A DNA stretch of 64,000 nt, taken from positions 1 through 64,000 of the forward strand of contig SZOQ01000002.1 in NCBI GenBank assembly GCA_030272835.1, written 5' to 3'. A model generated the notes under the pieces. It was not told the DNA's origin. It saw nothing but the letters and a program-made list of their open reading frames with translations, and ran no database searches. Source of the stretch: 2-12-FULL-60-25 sp003576745 (GTDB lineage Bacteria; Patescibacteriota; Patescibacteriia; 2-12-FULL-60-25). This document shows positions 9,333 through 18,303 of this stretch, piece after piece. The position numbers and the translations under genes were made by a program. How positions within the stretch are numbered: position 1 is the stretch's first letter; every line of letters starts with the position of its first letter.

Positions 9333-9361
9333 AGCGTAGACTGAACCGGCGCCTCTGTCAA
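9333..9361 (-). promoter_or_regulatory. Promoter of the DHH gene
   Basis: Minus strand TTGACA (9356-9361), 17 bp, TACGCT (9333-9338). It is divergent from the valS promoter. Confidence 0.6.
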
Positions 9362-9429
9362 GAATTCGGTATAACCGTTTTTCTTCTTTTTTCAGCGAAA
9401 AACGTCCACGACTGGGCTGACAGAATTCC

Positions 9430-9458
9430 TTGCATTCGGATGAATCCAAACGTACTAT
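9430..9458 (+). promoter_or_regulatory. Promoter of valS
   Basis: TTGCAT (9430-9435), 17 bp, TACTAT (9453-9458). The start site would be only about 15 nt before the ATG at 9480. Confidence 0.5.
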
Positions 9459-9479
9459 TGTTTCGATTCTTCTGCGGGC

Positions 9480-12194
9480 ATGCCGCGGATGTTCTCTATT
9501 CCCATGTCACGACCAAATAGTTCAAGTGCCTCGCCGGGAGCGAGTCTGCCAAAAGCCTATGACGCGTCCTCCGTGGAGGACGAGATCTATGCCGACTGGG
9601 AGGCCTCCGGCGCATTCAACCCGGACGAGCTTCCCGCGCGGAACCAAAACGGCGACCCCTATTGCATTGTCATGCCGCCGCCGAACCGCACCGGAACTTT
9701 GCACATGGGTCATGCGGCCATGCTGGCCATCGAAGACCTGCTCATCCGTTTTCACCGCATGCGGGGGAAACGCGCGCTGTGGATTCCGGGAACGGATCAC
9801 GCGGCCATTGCCACACAGGTAAAAGTGGAGCAAAAGCTCATCGCTGAAGGCATGGTGAATCCTCGCGAAGAACTCGGACGCGAAGCATTTCTGGAACGCG
9901 TCGTCGACTTCGCCGAGGAATCGAGAACCACGATCAATCGCCAGGTTCGGAAGATGGGGTCTTCCTGCGACTGGTCCCGCGAGAAATATACGCTAGATCA
10001 TGAACGCAATCGCGCCGTCAATGAAATGTTCCGCATGATGTACGAGGACGGCATTATCGAGCGCGGGTACCGCATTGTGAACTGGGATCCGCAGTTTCAG
10101 ACAACGCTTTCCGACGACGAGGTGGAATATCGCGAAGGCAAGGCGCAGTTTGTTACGTTCAAATACGACGAAGCGTTCCCATTCCCCATTTCAACCACGC
10201 GCCCGGAAACGAAATTCGGCGATACGGCCGTGGCGGTACATCCGGATGACCCGCGATATAAACCGTATATCGGACAGACATTTGAACCGGTGTTTTGCGG
10301 GAAGAAAATTACCGTTACGGTGATTGCCGATGCGGCTGTTGATCCCGCATTCGGCACGGGTGCGCTCGGCGTGACGCCCGCGCATTCCATGGTGGATGCG
10401 GACATGGCCGTGCGCCACGGGCTTCAAACCATCGTGGTGATCGGAAAGGATGCGCGCATGACGGCAGAGGCCGGGGAACGTTATGCCGATCTCACGATTC
10501 CAGACGCAAGAAGAAAGATTCTCGCCGAGCTAGAGGACAAGGGATTGATCGAGAAGGTAGAGGAAATTCCGCAGAACCTTCCTGTTGCCCAGCGCGGCGG
10601 CGCGCCGGTTGAGCAGATTCCTATGGAGCAGTGGTTTATCCGCGTGAACAAGCCATTCGCGCTCCGGCAGGATACGCTCGGCAAGTGGAGAAAAGGCGAA
10701 GAGGCGACGCTCAAAGAACTCATGCGCCATGCCGTCGTGAGCGGGCAGATCAACATCTATCCCGACCGTTTCACCAAGACTTATTTTCACTGGATTGATC
10801 ATCTGCGCGACTGGTGCATTTCGCGGCAAATTTGGTTCGGGCACCGCATTCCGGTTTGGTACAAAGGAACGGAGATGGCGGTGTCTTCGGAATCGCCGGG
10901 TCGCGGCTGGACGCAGGATCCGGACACGCTCGATACGTGGTTTTCCTCCGGGCTTTGGACATTCTCAACCCTGGGATGGCCGGAACGGACACATGACCTC
11001 GACGCCTTTCACCCCACGGCCGTTCTTGAAACCGGATATGACATTCTGTTTTTTTGGGTGGCCCGCATGGTGCTTATGACAACATACGCGCTGGGCGACG
11101 TTCCGTTCCATGACGTGTACCTGCACGGCCTCATCCGCGACGAAGAGGGGAGAAAAATGTCGAAGTCGCTTGGAAATGTGTTGGATCCGCTCGACCTCAT
11201 TCCCAAGTACGGTACGGACGCCGTGCGGCTTTCGCTTGTCCTCGGCACCTCGCCCGGCCAGGATGTGAATTTATCGGAAGACAAGATCAAGGGCTTCCGG
11301 AATTTCACGAACAAGCTCTGGAATATTTCGAGGTTTATTTTGATGCAGATTGGGGATCCGTCCATCGAACGTCGTGCATCGTCTGTCGCGGAACGGACTT
11401 TGGCGGATGACTGGATTCTGACGCGGCTCACGGACGTCATTGTGAGTGTCACAGCAAAACTCGAGAAGTATGAACTCTCTTCCGCCGGCGAAGAACTCCG
11501 CGACTTTACCTGGGGCGATCTTGCGGACTGGTATTTGGAGGTCGCAAAAATTGAGGGCGAGAAACAGGCGGTTCTTACTCGCATCCTTCGCTCCATCCTT
11601 AAACTCTGGCATCCTTTTATGCCATTCGTGACCGAGCACGTCTGGAAAACAGCCGGGTTCGACAGAAGTCTCATAACAGCAGAATGGCCGGAACATTTGG
11701 TCGACCCGCGCGCAAAAGGGAGCATGGAACGCGGCACGCAATTTGAACGCATTCGTTTGGTTGTTACCGACGCGCGCCGGCTTCGCGCCGAGCAGGGGAT
11801 TGAAGCCGCGAGGATGGCGGCATTCTCCATTTCCGGCGCCTTGGAGATGCTCGATCTCCTGAAAGAGAATGAGGCGGTCTTGAAACAGCTCATTCGCGCA
11901 TCAGATATTCGTTTTGGACAGGAAGCTGATCCGTCATGGGCGAGCACCGTCTCCGGCACTGTCACCATCGCGCTCAATGTTGCGGGGTCGATTGATGTGA
12001 AACAGGAATTGCAGAAGGCGAAGAAAGAGCTCAAGGAAACGGAAGGCTACATCAAGGGTCTCGAACGACAGCTCGCGAACAACGAATTCATATCAAAGGC
12101 TCCTTCGCATGTTGTGGAAGGGCTTGAGGTGAAACGTCAGGAAGCGGAGCAGAAGCGCGCGGCGCTTCAAGAAACGGTGAAGAGATTATCTTGA
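9480..12194 (+). CDS. valS: Valyl-tRNA synthetase
   Basis: 904 aa, normal for ValRS. It charges tRNA-Val in the cytoplasm. The class I HIGH motif is seen as GTLHMGHA inside MPPPNRTGTLHMGHA, and KMSKS as GRKMSKSLGNVLDP. The editing CP1 region lies between them. The C-terminal 70 residues form the ValRS coiled coil (ELQKAKKELKETEGYIKGLE). The first 24 residues are not conserved; ATGs at 9489 and 9504 are alternative starts. It heads a run of three synthetase genes on the same strand. Confidence 0.97.
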   Translation: MPRMFSIPMSRPNSSSASPGASLPKAYDASSVEDEIYADWEASGAFNPDELPARNQNGDPYCIVMPPPNRTGTLHMGHAAMLAIEDLLIRFHRMRGKRALWIPGTDHAAIATQVKVEQKLIAEGMVNPREELGREAFLERVVDFAEESRTTINRQVRKMGSSCDWSREKYTLDHERNRAVNEMFRMMYEDGIIERGYRIVNWDPQFQTTLSDDEVEYREGKAQFVTFKYDEAFPFPISTTRPETKFGDTAVAVHPDDPRYKPYIGQTFEPVFCGKKITVTVIADAAVDPAFGTGALGVTPAHSMVDADMAVRHGLQTIVVIGKDARMTAEAGERYADLTIPDARRKILAELEDKGLIEKVEEIPQNLPVAQRGGAPVEQIPMEQWFIRVNKPFALRQDTLGKWRKGEEATLKELMRHAVVSGQINIYPDRFTKTYFHWIDHLRDWCISRQIWFGHRIPVWYKGTEMAVSSESPGRGWTQDPDTLDTWFSSGLWTFSTLGWPERTHDLDAFHPTAVLETGYDILFFWVARMVLMTTYALGDVPFHDVYLHGLIRDEEGRKMSKSLGNVLDPLDLIPKYGTDAVRLSLVLGTSPGQDVNLSEDKIKGFRNFTNKLWNISRFILMQIGDPSIERRASSVAERTLADDWILTRLTDVIVSVTAKLEKYELSSAGEELRDFTWGDLADWYLEVAKIEGEKQAVLTRILRSILKLWHPFMPFVTEHVWKTAGFDRSLITAEWPEHLVDPRAKGSMERGTQFERIRLVVTDARRLRAEQGIEAARMAAFSISGALEMLDLLKENEAVLKQLIRASDIRFGQEADPSWASTVSGTVTIALNVAGSIDVKQELQKAKKELKETEGYIKGLERQLANNEFISKAPSHVVEGLEVKRQEAEQKRAALQETVKRLS

Positions 12195-12247
12195 TTCTTA
12201 TTGTACGAAGGATTTGGGTATCCGGGGGGTCTTTTCAACTCTTTCCA

Positions 12248-12276
12248 TTGCCCCTTTTGGGCTGTTCCGATACCCT
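12248..12276 (+). promoter_or_regulatory. Promoter of tyrS, leaderless type
   Basis: TTGCCC (12248-12253), 17 bp, TACCCT (12271-12276), then 8 nt to the ATG at 12285. Confidence 0.5.
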
Positions 12277-12284
12277 TACATGCG

Positions 12285-13478
12285 ATGCCGATCATCGATG
12301 ATTCCGCCATTGCGAATGTTCTCACCCGCGGGGTGGAGAATATCTATCCCGATTATCAGGCTGCGGAGTGCGCCTTGAAAAGCGGCAAAAAGCTAAGGGT
12401 GTATTTGGGCGTCGATCCCACGGGTTCCACGCTCCATATGGGCCATGCCATTCCGCTCCGAAAGCTGGCAGAGCTCCAAAAGCTTGGGCATGAGGCCATT
12501 CTCCTTATCGGCGATTTTACTGCCATGATCGGGGATCCCACGGATAAGTCTGCGGCGCGTCAGCGGCTTACGCGCAAGGAGGTGCTTGCGAACTGCAGGC
12601 AGTATAAAACACAGGCTTCGAAATTTTTGTCCTTTACGGGCAAGAATCCGGCCAAGCTTTTGTTCAACAGCGCATGGCTCGCGTCCATGACATTTAACGA
12701 CGTGGTGGAACTCGCTGCGCATTTTACGGTTCAGCAAATGTCTGAACGAGACATGTTCGAGCGTCGCATGAAAGAAGGGAAGCCCGTGTATCTGCACGAG
12801 TTTTTGTATCCGCTCATGCAGGGCTATGACTCGGTGGCGATGGATGTGGACATGGAGATAGGCGGGAATGACCAAACATTCAATATGTTGGCCGGGAGGA
12901 CGATGTTGCGCGAAACGAAGAAAAAAGAAAAACTCGTTCTCACGACCAAGCTTGTCACGGACCCGACGGGCGCAAAAATGGGGAAGACAACGGGGAATAT
13001 GGTAGCGCTCTCGGATACGCCCGAGGAAATGTATGGGAAAGTCATGAGCTGGACGGATGCGATGATCGTTCCCGGGTTCGAGATATGCACTAATGTGCCC
13101 ATGGATCAGGTTATGCGCATCGCCGCCGCCATCAAGGCCGGGGAGAATCCCGTGCAGTACAAACACGAACTCGCCCATCAGATTGTCAGCGTTCTAGTAT
13201 CGGACAAAGCTGCGAATGCGGCCGCCGAGCATTTCGTAGATATCCACAAAAAGCGCGAACTGCCGTCCGACATGCCTTCGTTGACGCACAAGAGGGGGAT
13301 GACGGTCGCTGATGCGCTTGCGGCATCCAAACTCGTGTCGTCCAAAAGCGATGCGCGTCGGCAAGTGGAACAGGGCGGCGTAAAGATGGACGGGAAGCCG
13401 GTTAGCGATCCGAATGTTTTGGTTAAAAAAGGCGCGGTTCTTCAAAAAGGAAAACGCCATTTCGTGAAACTTGTTTGA
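12285..13478 (+). CDS. tyrS: Tyrosyl-tRNA synthetase
   Basis: 397 aa. HIGH appears as GSTLHMGHA and the KMSKS loop as AKMGKT, typical of the TyrRS subgroup with KMGKT. A C-terminal S4 RNA-binding domain (about 335-397: VADALAASKLVSSKSDARRQ) anchors tRNA-Tyr. The ATG at 12285 gives a start just before the conserved N-terminus. There is no SD, but a -10 box lies 8 nt upstream. The TGA stop at 13476-13478 is one base from the argS ATG. Confidence 0.96.
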   Translation: MPIIDDSAIANVLTRGVENIYPDYQAAECALKSGKKLRVYLGVDPTGSTLHMGHAIPLRKLAELQKLGHEAILLIGDFTAMIGDPTDKSAARQRLTRKEVLANCRQYKTQASKFLSFTGKNPAKLLFNSAWLASMTFNDVVELAAHFTVQQMSERDMFERRMKEGKPVYLHEFLYPLMQGYDSVAMDVDMEIGGNDQTFNMLAGRTMLRETKKKEKLVLTTKLVTDPTGAKMGKTTGNMVALSDTPEEMYGKVMSWTDAMIVPGFEICTNVPMDQVMRIAAAIKAGENPVQYKHELAHQIVSVLVSDKAANAAAEHFVDIHKKRELPSDMPSLTHKRGMTVADALAASKLVSSKSDARRQVEQGGVKMDGKPVSDPNVLVKKGAVLQKGKRHFVKLV

Positions 13479-13479
13479 T

Positions 13480-15306
13480 ATGGGCAGTTTCTGGTTATCC
13501 GTGAAGGATCATCTTGCACAGCGCTTTACGCAGATCGTAGGGGCAAAAGTCGGCGGGAGCGATTTTACCGCACCGCCGAAACCCGAAATGGGCGACCTTG
13601 CCTTCGCGTGCTTTTCGCTGGCCAAGTCTCTGCAAATCAATCCCGCGGAACTCGCGAAAAAAATTGTCGCAGACTTCGGCAACGGCGACCGGTTCGTGGA
13701 TTCGCTTTCCGCGGACGGTCCGTTCGTGAATGTGCGGCTCAAGGCGGGCGAATTCATCCATCGGCAAATCCGGGACATCGAAAATGCGAATGAGGCCTAC
13801 GGTTCCGCCGATCTCGGCAAAGGGCGCGAGCTGGTATTCGAGTACGCCCAGCCGAACACGCATAAGGAAATGCACGTGGGGCATCTCCGGAATCTCGTGC
13901 TGGGAGCCTCGCTCGTGGAGCTCTTGACGTTTACGAACTGGAAGACGATACCCGTGAGTTATCACGGAGATGTGGGTGCGCATGTGGCCAAGTGCCTCTG
14001 GCAATTTGTTCGCGCCCTTCGTCCGGAAGCACCAAAACAAAAAGCGGATGTCGCGAAGCAGGCCAAAAAAACACCTGTTTCCAGCCTAGCCATAAATCTG
14101 ACGCTTGATGACGTGGAGCGACTGCTTGCGAACGTTCCCAAAGAACGGAGAAACGGGAACTATCTCGGGGAGCTGTATACAGAGGCTACGCGCACGCTCG
14201 CCGAAGATCCGGATAAGAAAGACGAGGTGTCCAGGGTACAGCAGGCGCTCGAGAGCGAAGATCCCGTATGGCATAAACTGTGGCAGGAAACCCGCCACTG
14301 GTCGCTCATCGAATTTACGGAGCTCTTTGATGAGCTCGGCGTGAATATTGAGCGCCAATACCTCGAATCCGAGGTCGTCTCCGACGGACAGCGCATGGTG
14401 GATGAACTGCTGAAGAAAGGAGTGGCCAAGGAAAGCGAAGGCGCGATTGTTGTAGATTTGGAAGATGCGGGTTTGGGCGTATTTCTCATACGCAAGTCGG
14501 ATGGAACCTCGCTCTATGCCACCAAAGATTTAGCTCTCGCGTATGTGAAGCAGGCGGACTATCCAAAAATGACGCGGAGCGTTCTTTTGGTCGATACGAG
14601 ACAGTCGCTGTATTTTCGCCAGCTTTTTGAAACGCTCAAGCGCATGGGATATACGGTGCCCACCGAGCATGTAGGATATGAATTCGTGAAACTCGCTTCC
14701 GGCGCCATGTCGAGCCGGGAAGGGAATGTGGTGACGTATCAGGAGTTCCGCGATCAGGTGTATCAATATGCCTGGAACGAAACAAAAAAACGGCATGCGG
14801 ATTGGAATGACGGGAAGCTTCGCTATGCGGCATGGGCAATTGCGCTTGCCGGCGTAAAATTCGGCATGCTCCGCCAGGATTCGGACAAGGTATATACCTT
14901 CGACATGAAAGAGGCGCTCGCTTTTGAGGGAGATACGGGTCCGTATGTGCAATACACGGTCGTGCGGATGAATTCCATTTTGAAGCGCGCAGGTATGCCT
15001 GACATTCGCGGGAACGAGGAACCCGATTGTCGCATCCTTGCCTCTGCGCAGGAGAAGGCGCTCGCTCTTTCGCTTGCGCGGTATTCCGACGTCATTGCGC
15101 GCGCGTCGTCCGAGCTGCGTACGAATCTCATTGCCAACTGGTGTCTGGAAACCGCCAGGCTCGCCAATGCCTTTTATCGAGATCAAAACGTTCTGGAATC
15201 CGAGGGAGCTGTGAGGCAAGCTCGGTTGCGTTTGGTGTACGCAACCCGCGACGTTCTTACGCGCGGACTCAAGCTTCTCGGGATCCCTGTGCCGGAGGAA
15301 ATGTAG
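13480..15306 (+). CDS. argS: Arginyl-tRNA synthetase
   Basis: 608 aa. The N-terminal additional domain (about 1-100) is followed by the catalytic core with HIGH as MHVGHLRN and the KMSKS counterpart as MSSREGNV. The C-terminal DALR anticodon-binding domain includes GDTGPYVQYTVVRMNSI and ends near 608. The frame could begin at a TTG at 13471, but the ATG at 13480 right after tyrS is preferred. Tight spacing to tyrS implies cotranscription. Confidence 0.96.
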   Translation: MGSFWLSVKDHLAQRFTQIVGAKVGGSDFTAPPKPEMGDLAFACFSLAKSLQINPAELAKKIVADFGNGDRFVDSLSADGPFVNVRLKAGEFIHRQIRDIENANEAYGSADLGKGRELVFEYAQPNTHKEMHVGHLRNLVLGASLVELLTFTNWKTIPVSYHGDVGAHVAKCLWQFVRALRPEAPKQKADVAKQAKKTPVSSLAINLTLDDVERLLANVPKERRNGNYLGELYTEATRTLAEDPDKKDEVSRVQQALESEDPVWHKLWQETRHWSLIEFTELFDELGVNIERQYLESEVVSDGQRMVDELLKKGVAKESEGAIVVDLEDAGLGVFLIRKSDGTSLYATKDLALAYVKQADYPKMTRSVLLVDTRQSLYFRQLFETLKRMGYTVPTEHVGYEFVKLASGAMSSREGNVVTYQEFRDQVYQYAWNETKKRHADWNDGKLRYAAWAIALAGVKFGMLRQDSDKVYTFDMKEALAFEGDTGPYVQYTVVRMNSILKRAGMPDIRGNEEPDCRILASAQEKALALSLARYSDVIARASSELRTNLIANWCLETARLANAFYRDQNVLESEGAVRQARLRLVYATRDVLTRGLKLLGIPVPEEM

Positions 15307-15420
15307 GGAGGGGACGCGAAAGGCGGCGGGTTTCCAGAGCTCGTCTTTATCTCCGGACGCATGGCTTTCGTTCTCCCCTACCGCCGTTTTTCCTTATGCC
15401 GCGTTATACCCATGTATCCG

Positions 15421-15450
15421 TTGACGTTTGAGGCCGCCTTTGGGTAAGGT
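15421..15450 (+). promoter_or_regulatory. Promoter of the bactofilin gene, leaderless type
   Basis: TTGACG (15421-15426), 18 bp, TAAGGT (15445-15450), 9 nt to the ATG at 15460. Confidence 0.5.
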
Positions 15451-15459
15451 TGGCCCACT

Positions 15460-15942
15460 ATGTCTATGTTCTCTTCCCGGTCAACTGATGCGCCGTTTCC
15501 GGCAGAAGCGACCAGGGCGTCTGCTCCTGTACAGCATGCGGCAACGGTCATTGCGCACGGCGTAAAGGTGGAGGGGGATTTTAAAAGCCAGGGCGATGTG
15601 GTTATTGAAGGCGAGGTTCAGGGAAGCGTAACAACGGCCGGGACCCTCACGGTTGGGACCGAGGCGTTTATTAAGGCGGATATCCAGGCCGATGACATTA
15701 TCGTTTCCGGCACCGTGGAAGGCAATTTGACGGTGGAGAAGCAGGCGGTTTTGCATTCGAGCGCGAAAGTAAAAGGAGATCTCACCGCGGAAAGGATTAC
15801 GGTGGAATCGGGCGCGGTCGTGGATGGACGGGTTCAGGTGGGATTGCCTTCGAAGAAGGCGGTGAAAGAGGAGTCCAAGGCCAAGGCGGCGGCGATCGTC
15901 GACGTTCCCGAACCCGAAACCGCCGCAAAAGCCGCTTCATAG
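15460..15942 (+). CDS. Bactofilin
   Basis: 160 aa. The central bactofilin domain (about 28-128) shows the period-like beta-helix pattern G-x-V-x-GDF-x-S-x-GD-x-VIEGEV-x-GS. Bactofilins self-assemble into nucleotide-free filaments that scaffold cell-shape, wall or polar proteins. Short Ala/Pro-rich ends flank the core, as is usual. The stop is 9 bp before the next gene, so the two may be cotranscribed. Confidence 0.93.
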   Translation: MSMFSSRSTDAPFPAEATRASAPVQHAATVIAHGVKVEGDFKSQGDVVIEGEVQGSVTTAGTLTVGTEAFIKADIQADDIIVSGTVEGNLTVEKQAVLHSSAKVKGDLTAERITVESGAVVDGRVQVGLPSKKAVKEESKAKAAAIVDVPEPETAAKAAS

Positions 15943-15951
15943 CGCGACCAT

Positions 15952-16860
15952 ATGAATCGTCTGTACGCCTATTTGTACGACGATTTTTTGTCAGACCGTT
16001 CGTTCGAAAAAACGCTCGCAAATATCGAGACGCGGGTATCCGTGCTCGGCATTCAGGGGCGTATTGCCAGGCTTGCCATTTTTCGCAGTCCACGCGAACT
16101 CGTGCAGGGATTGGTTCGCGAAGGAGCAGAAACCATTGTCGTCGTTGGCAATGACCGCACGCTTCAAAAGACCATGTGGTTTTTGCCGGATCTGCCTGTT
16201 ACGGTGGGATATATTCCCGTATCGGAACCTTGCCGCATCGCGGACATTCTCGGCATTCCGTTCGGCGAAGCGGCCTGCGACGTGCTTGCCGCACGGCGCA
16301 TCGAATGCCTTGATGTCGGCCGGCTGAACGACAGGTATTTTTTAACGGAATGCCGCATAGAATCTACGCGGGCATGCGTCGATATCGAAGGTCGTTTTAG
16401 GATTTCGCCTCAGCGGCTCGGGAATATCATCATCCGGAATCTTGGCACCCCTTCGTCATACGGGACTTCATCGGCAAATGCCGCGGACGGCTGGCTGGAA
16501 ATCATTATCCAGCCGCTTGCCATTGAGGCTAAAAAACACCGGTTTCCGTTTTTTTCCGATCCGGAGCCGCCGCGTCCGGAAACAGCACTGCTGCTGCAGG
16601 AGGGAATGATTTTTTCCGACGATCCGGTCGACATCGTCATTGACGGCCAAAAGTTGAACGGTTTCAGTTTTTCCTTCGGCATTACGCCGAAACGACTCAA
16701 ATTCATTACGAGCCGGAACAGGCGTCTTCTTCCGCGCGATGCGGACTTGAAGAAAACGGCGAACCTTGGTACATTCACGCGCGCCCGCGGTGATGGCGGG
16801 CTTCATATCTTTCCGGGCACGGGTGGCGGAACTGGTATACGCGCTAGCTTGAGGTGCTAG
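15952..16860 (+). CDS. Diacylglycerol kinase-like (YegS/DAGK fold) protein, 3' end overlapping a tRNA
   Basis: 302 aa as read. Residues 61-125 match the DAG-kinase catalytic domain: IVVVGNDRTLQ stands where GGDGT is expected, then GYIPVSEPCRIADILGIP and LDVGRLNDRYFL. Residues about 150-270 resemble the second beta-rich lobe. Loss of the GGDGT glycines makes lipid kinase activity doubtful. Residues 289-302 are encoded by tRNA-Leu sequence on the same strand, so the natural C-terminus is the tRNA's first 44 bases or the gene has lost its original end. Confidence 0.75.
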   Translation: MNRLYAYLYDDFLSDRSFEKTLANIETRVSVLGIQGRIARLAIFRSPRELVQGLVREGAETIVVVGNDRTLQKTMWFLPDLPVTVGYIPVSEPCRIADILGIPFGEAACDVLAARRIECLDVGRLNDRYFLTECRIESTRACVDIEGRFRISPQRLGNIIIRNLGTPSSYGTSSANAADGWLEIIIQPLAIEAKKHRFPFFSDPEPPRPETALLLQEGMIFSDDPVDIVIDGQKLNGFSFSFGITPKRLKFITSRNRRLLPRDADLKKTANLGTFTRARGDGGLHIFPGTGGGTGIRASLRC

Positions 16861-16903
16861 TGGGGGCAACCCCGTGGAGGTTCAAGTCCTCTCCCGTGCA
16901 CCA
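16817..16903 (+). tRNA. tRNA-Leu (anticodon GAG)
   Basis: Acceptor GCACGGG/CCCGTGC, a long variable arm (TGGGGGCAACCCCGT) as in class II tRNAs, anticodon stem CTAGC/GCTAG with loop TTGAGGT (GAG), T arm GGTTCAAGTCC and encoded CCA at 16901-16903. It reads CUC/CUU. The first 44 bases overlap the preceding coding frame. Confidence 0.95.
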
Positions 16904-16910
16904 TACGAAG

Positions 16911-16938
16911 CCCCGACCGATTGTCGGGGTTTCGGTTT
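16911..16938 (+). terminator. Terminator after tRNA-Leu
   Basis: CCCCGAC (16911-16917) pairs with GTCGGGG (16923-16929), followed by TTTCGGTTT. Confidence 0.7.
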
Positions 16939-17012
16939 CCAAGAAAGACGCTTCGCTCCATGTATTGCTGCCTCTCGGCAGGCAGGGAGCGTTAGAATCC
17001 CATAAACACTAT

Positions 17013-17089
17013 GGACGCTTAGCTCAGTTGGTTAGAGCGTCTCGTTTACACCGAGAAGGTCGTAGGTTCGAGTCCTACAGCGTCCACCA
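17013..17089 (+). tRNA. tRNA-Val (anticodon UAC)
   Basis: Acceptor GGACGCT/AGCGTCC, D arm AGCTCAGTTGGTTAGAGC, anticodon stem TCTCG/CGAGA with loop TTTACAC (UAC), T arm GGTTCGAGTCC, encoded CCA at 17087-17089. Confidence 0.96.
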
Positions 17090-17120
17090 AACAGAAACGT
17101 CCGACAATACCGGTCGTTTT

Positions 17121-17129
17121 TGTTATCCT
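17121..17129 (+). promoter_or_regulatory. Extended -10 promoter, leaderless type
   Basis: TGT-TATCCT (17121-17129) with 8 nt to the ATG at 17138. No SD is present. Confidence 0.45.
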
Positions 17130-17137
17130 TCCGGTAT

Positions 17138-17950
17138 ATGAAAGATATCCATTTCTTTTCCTTTGCCATGGCGGCAACGCTGGGAGCAGGGTGCGCTCTT
17201 TTTCCGTCCGGGCCTGCGGCGGCGCCAAAACCCGAACAGATGACGGCGGAAATCTCAGCCGTTCTGGAAACGATTGTTCAGACGCCGCAGGTCCGCGGCA
17301 TCTATATGATTCCGGCGGATCGTCCGGGAAAGCTTCCCGGGGTACTTGTGATTCATGAGTGGTGGGGACTCAATGATCAAATTAAAGACGAGGCGCGTTC
17401 GCTCGCGGCAGAGGGATACGCCGTGTTCGCTATCGATCTGTATAACGGCGAAGTGGCCGCGGACGCCGTGCGCGCCGGAGAGCTGGCGGGCGCTGTAAGG
17501 AATCGTCCGGAAGCTGCGGAACGAGCCATGGGAGCGGCGCTCGATTATTTGGCCGCGCAACCGGAGGTTCAAGGCGACAGGCTTGCGAGCCTCGGATGGT
17601 GTTTCGGCGGCGGCATGTCCGGGATCATCGGCAGCGCGGGCGACCCGCGGCTTCGCGCCACGGTTATGTATTATGGAACGCCTGTGACGGATGCCGCCCG
17701 GCTTGAAAAGTTCAAACAGCCCGTCCTCGGCATATGGGGCGTGGAAGACCAGTCCATCCCGGTTGCGTCGGTGCAATCATTCGAATCCACATTGCGGCGG
17801 CAGGGCACCAGCGTCGACTTCTTTTATTACGAGGGGGCGGGGCATGCCTTTGCTAATCCTACGCGAGGCGACGCATATCGGCCGGATGCTGCGAGTGACG
17901 CATGGCAAAAAACGCTTGATTTCCTCGAGCTGCACCTCCGGCGCGATTAA
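17138..17950 (+). CDS. Dienelactone hydrolase family lipoprotein
   Basis: 270 aa alpha/beta hydrolase. The catalytic triad is Cys155 (GWCFGGG), Asp204 (WGVEDQSIP) and His236 (GAGHAFANP), with the conserved Glu in HEWWG (74). This is the Cys-His-Asp arrangement of dienelactone hydrolases; the natural ester is unknown. Residues 1-19 form a signal peptide ending TLGAGC, a relaxed lipobox, so the enzyme is probably membrane-anchored outside the cytoplasm. Confidence 0.88.
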   Translation: MKDIHFFSFAMAATLGAGCALFPSGPAAAPKPEQMTAEISAVLETIVQTPQVRGIYMIPADRPGKLPGVLVIHEWWGLNDQIKDEARSLAAEGYAVFAIDLYNGEVAADAVRAGELAGAVRNRPEAAERAMGAALDYLAAQPEVQGDRLASLGWCFGGGMSGIIGSAGDPRLRATVMYYGTPVTDAARLEKFKQPVLGIWGVEDQSIPVASVQSFESTLRRQGTSVDFFYYEGAGHAFANPTRGDAYRPDAASDAWQKTLDFLELHLRRD

Positions 17951-17963
17951 CGGGATATCAAAA

Positions 17964-17994
17964 CGTCCCGTGTGCAAGCATTACACGCGGGACG
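17964..17994 (-). terminator. Terminator of the small exported protein gene
   Basis: CGTCCCGTGTG (17964-17974) and CACGCGGGACG (17984-17994) form an 11-bp stem with one G-U pair. The T-run lies on the minus-strand side (AAAA at 17960-17963). Confidence 0.75.
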
Positions 17995-18024
17995 CTTCGG
18001 GTTGGAGTGGGTGCCGCAGGCATG

Positions 18025-18171
18025 CTAATGCATGCTGATGGCGGCTTCGACCTTGTTGTTCTGGACGCGGTTGGCGTCCATCGCAACGTCCTTGAGGCTG
18101 TTGGCGAGGGCGTGGCCCAGGCCAGCTGCGAGGACGAGACCAACGGTCATGGAAACAACGAGCTTCTTCAT
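18025..18171 (-). CDS. 48-aa exported peptide
   Basis: Begins MKKLVVSMTVGLVLAAGLGHALA, a classic Sec signal peptide. The mature part is only about 25 residues (SLKDVAMDANRVQNNKVEAA). GGAG 10 nt before the ATG, the strong promoter at 18227-18255 and the terminator at 17964-17994 make it a complete monocistronic gene despite its size. Not recognised. It could be a small envelope or secreted peptide. Confidence 0.7.
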   Translation of the reverse strand: MKKLVVSMTVGLVLAAGLGHALANSLKDVAMDANRVQNNKVEAAISMH

Positions 18172-18226
18172 TTCTTTATTCTCCAGGACGGGGTTTTGGG
18201 TCTTGGTTTTCAGGATGGAACAAATA

Positions 18227-18255
18227 AAAATAGCACGTTTTTGCCATTTTGTCAA
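18227..18255 (-). promoter_or_regulatory. Promoter of the 48-aa peptide gene
   Basis: Minus strand TTGACA (18250-18255), 17 bp, TATTTT (18227-18232). Confidence 0.75.
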
Positions 18256-18303
18256 GTGTTCTATACATTGGCGTATTTCCGTCTCCCGCTGTAGCCTTTT
18301 CGT

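Noticed and set aside
11009..12034. A 341-codon frame on the minus strand inside valS
   Set aside because: Shadow of valS; Ser/Arg-rich composition, no start signals, no family features.
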